NCBI RefSeq assembly: GCF_009760405.1
Contig: NZ_WRPP01000002.1
Coordinates: forward strand, 744,001-808,000
Length of the DNA stretch: 64,000 nt
Source of the DNA: Nocardia terrae
GTDB lineage: Bacteria > Actinomycetota > Actinomycetes > Mycobacteriales > Mycobacteriaceae
Direction of reading: 5' to 3'
Below are positions 63,799 through 64,000 of the stretch, in pieces. The notes under the pieces are model-generated. The model did not search any database, was not told where the DNA came from, and saw nothing but the letters and a program-made list of their open reading frames with translations. The first letter of the stretch is position 1. Every line of letters starts with the position of its first letter. The position numbers and the translations under genes were made by a program.

Positions 63799-63818
63799 GC
63801 GGCCCCGGACGGGGCCGC
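63799..63818 (-). terminator. GC-rich hairpin between acn and acnR
   Basis: GCGGCCCC (63799-63806), GGAC loop, complement 63811-63818. Confidence 0.6.
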
Positions 63819-63849
63819 GTGGTAGGCGGTGAAAGCCACCGCCTACCAC
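63819..63849 (-). terminator. 12-bp hairpin between acn and acnR
   Basis: GTGGTAGGCGGT (63819-63830), 7-base loop, perfect complement 63838-63849. It abuts the previous hairpin without a gap. Confidence 0.65.
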
Positions 63850-63859
63850 CACGACTCGG

Positions 63860-63880
63860 CTTCGAAACAGCCCTTCGAAG
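63860..63880 (-). terminator. hairpin just after the acn stop
   Basis: CTTCGAA (63860-63866), 7-base loop, complement 63874-63880, 19 bases past the aconitase stop. Confidence 0.5.
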
Positions 63881-63898
63881 ACCGAGGCGCTGCGGTTA

Positions 63899-64000
63899 CT
63901 AGCCGCGGATCATGTTGCGCAGCACGTACTGCAGGATGCCGCCGTTGCGGTAGTAGTCCGCCTCACCGGGGGTGTCGATGCGGACGACCGCGTCGAAGAC
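63899..64000 (-). CDS. acn: aconitate hydratase, C-terminal end (cut by window edge)
   Basis: The last 33 residues and a TAG stop. The sequence [20 protein letters not shown] followed by [13 protein letters not shown] is the strongly conserved end of AcnA-type aconitases (citrate to isocitrate in the TCA cycle). The rest of the gene lies beyond the window. Followed on the same strand by acnR, as in mycobacteria. Confidence 0.95.
   Translation of the reverse strand, partial: VFDAVVRIDTPGEADYYRNGGILQYVLRNMIRG

Overview
The window looks like chromosomal DNA of a mycolic-acid actinomycete, most likely Nocardia or a close relative. The evidence is the very high GC content with GC-rich third codon positions, many GTG/TTG starts, an antigen 85-like secreted esterase, families common in Nocardia (DUF6879 plus XRE/DUF5753 regulators, CYP157/CYP154-like P450 pairs, T7SS-linked RHS toxins), and a right-hand end (ABC-F, small HTH gene, acnR, aconitase) that follows the Mycobacterium tuberculosis Rv1473-Rv1473A-Rv1474c-Rv1475c order with genes inserted. 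The genus is an inference.

Layout. 1-12 kb: end of an unknown gene, a DEAD-box RNA helicase, an M1 peptidase coupled to a Pls/PosA-type single-module NRPS with membrane and left-handed beta-helix regions, a secreted PHB-depolymerase-like esterase, and a gluconate module (gntK, gntP, FadR-type regulator). 12-15.5 kb: a secreted protein, a full receptor-type Ser/Thr kinase facing a truncated kinase, and a P-loop kinase. 15.5-18 kb: two P450s in tandem, the first without the ExxR arginine. 18-24 kb: amidase, secreted proteins, and a PadR regulator divergent from a membrane protein plus carotenoid oxygenase across a long dyad. 24-27.6 kb: a DUF6879/XRE regulatory cluster and a trypsin-like protease. 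27.8-31.4 kb: a galactonate catabolic operon (dgoR-dgoD-dgoA-kdgK).

31.6-41.5 kb is a tightly coupled [NiFe]-hydrogenase locus: hypF-hypC-hypD-hypE, then a group 3b-type NAD(P)-linked enzyme (FeS beta subunit, cyclic-nucleotide-binding protein, FAD/NAD gamma subunit, small subunit, large subunit) and its maturation endopeptidase, followed by a universal stress protein. hypA and hypB are not in the window.

42.5-52.8 kb is an accessory island: a shortened Rpn nuclease, remnants of an XRE/TPR regulator and of an IS110-type transposase, an SseB-like gene, a WXG-like gene, a 1,874-residue T7SS-type RHS toxin with a C-terminal HEXXH metallopeptidase-like tip, two candidate immunity genes (one zinc-ribbon, one colicin-immunity-like), a MazG-like protein and a tyrosine recombinase broken by an amber codon.

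52.9-64 kb: an ABC-F protein and a small HTH protein, then genes lying between the mycobacterial neighbours: an ATP-grasp peptide-ligase gene preceded by a small gene with a Cys/Asp-rich tail (candidate graspetide-like RiPP pair), a thioesterase, a Tat-exported multicopper oxidase with a membrane partner, cupin/MarR, DUF4291, TetR/membrane protein and SRPBCC genes. The window closes with acnR and the end of aconitase, separated by four consecutive hairpins.
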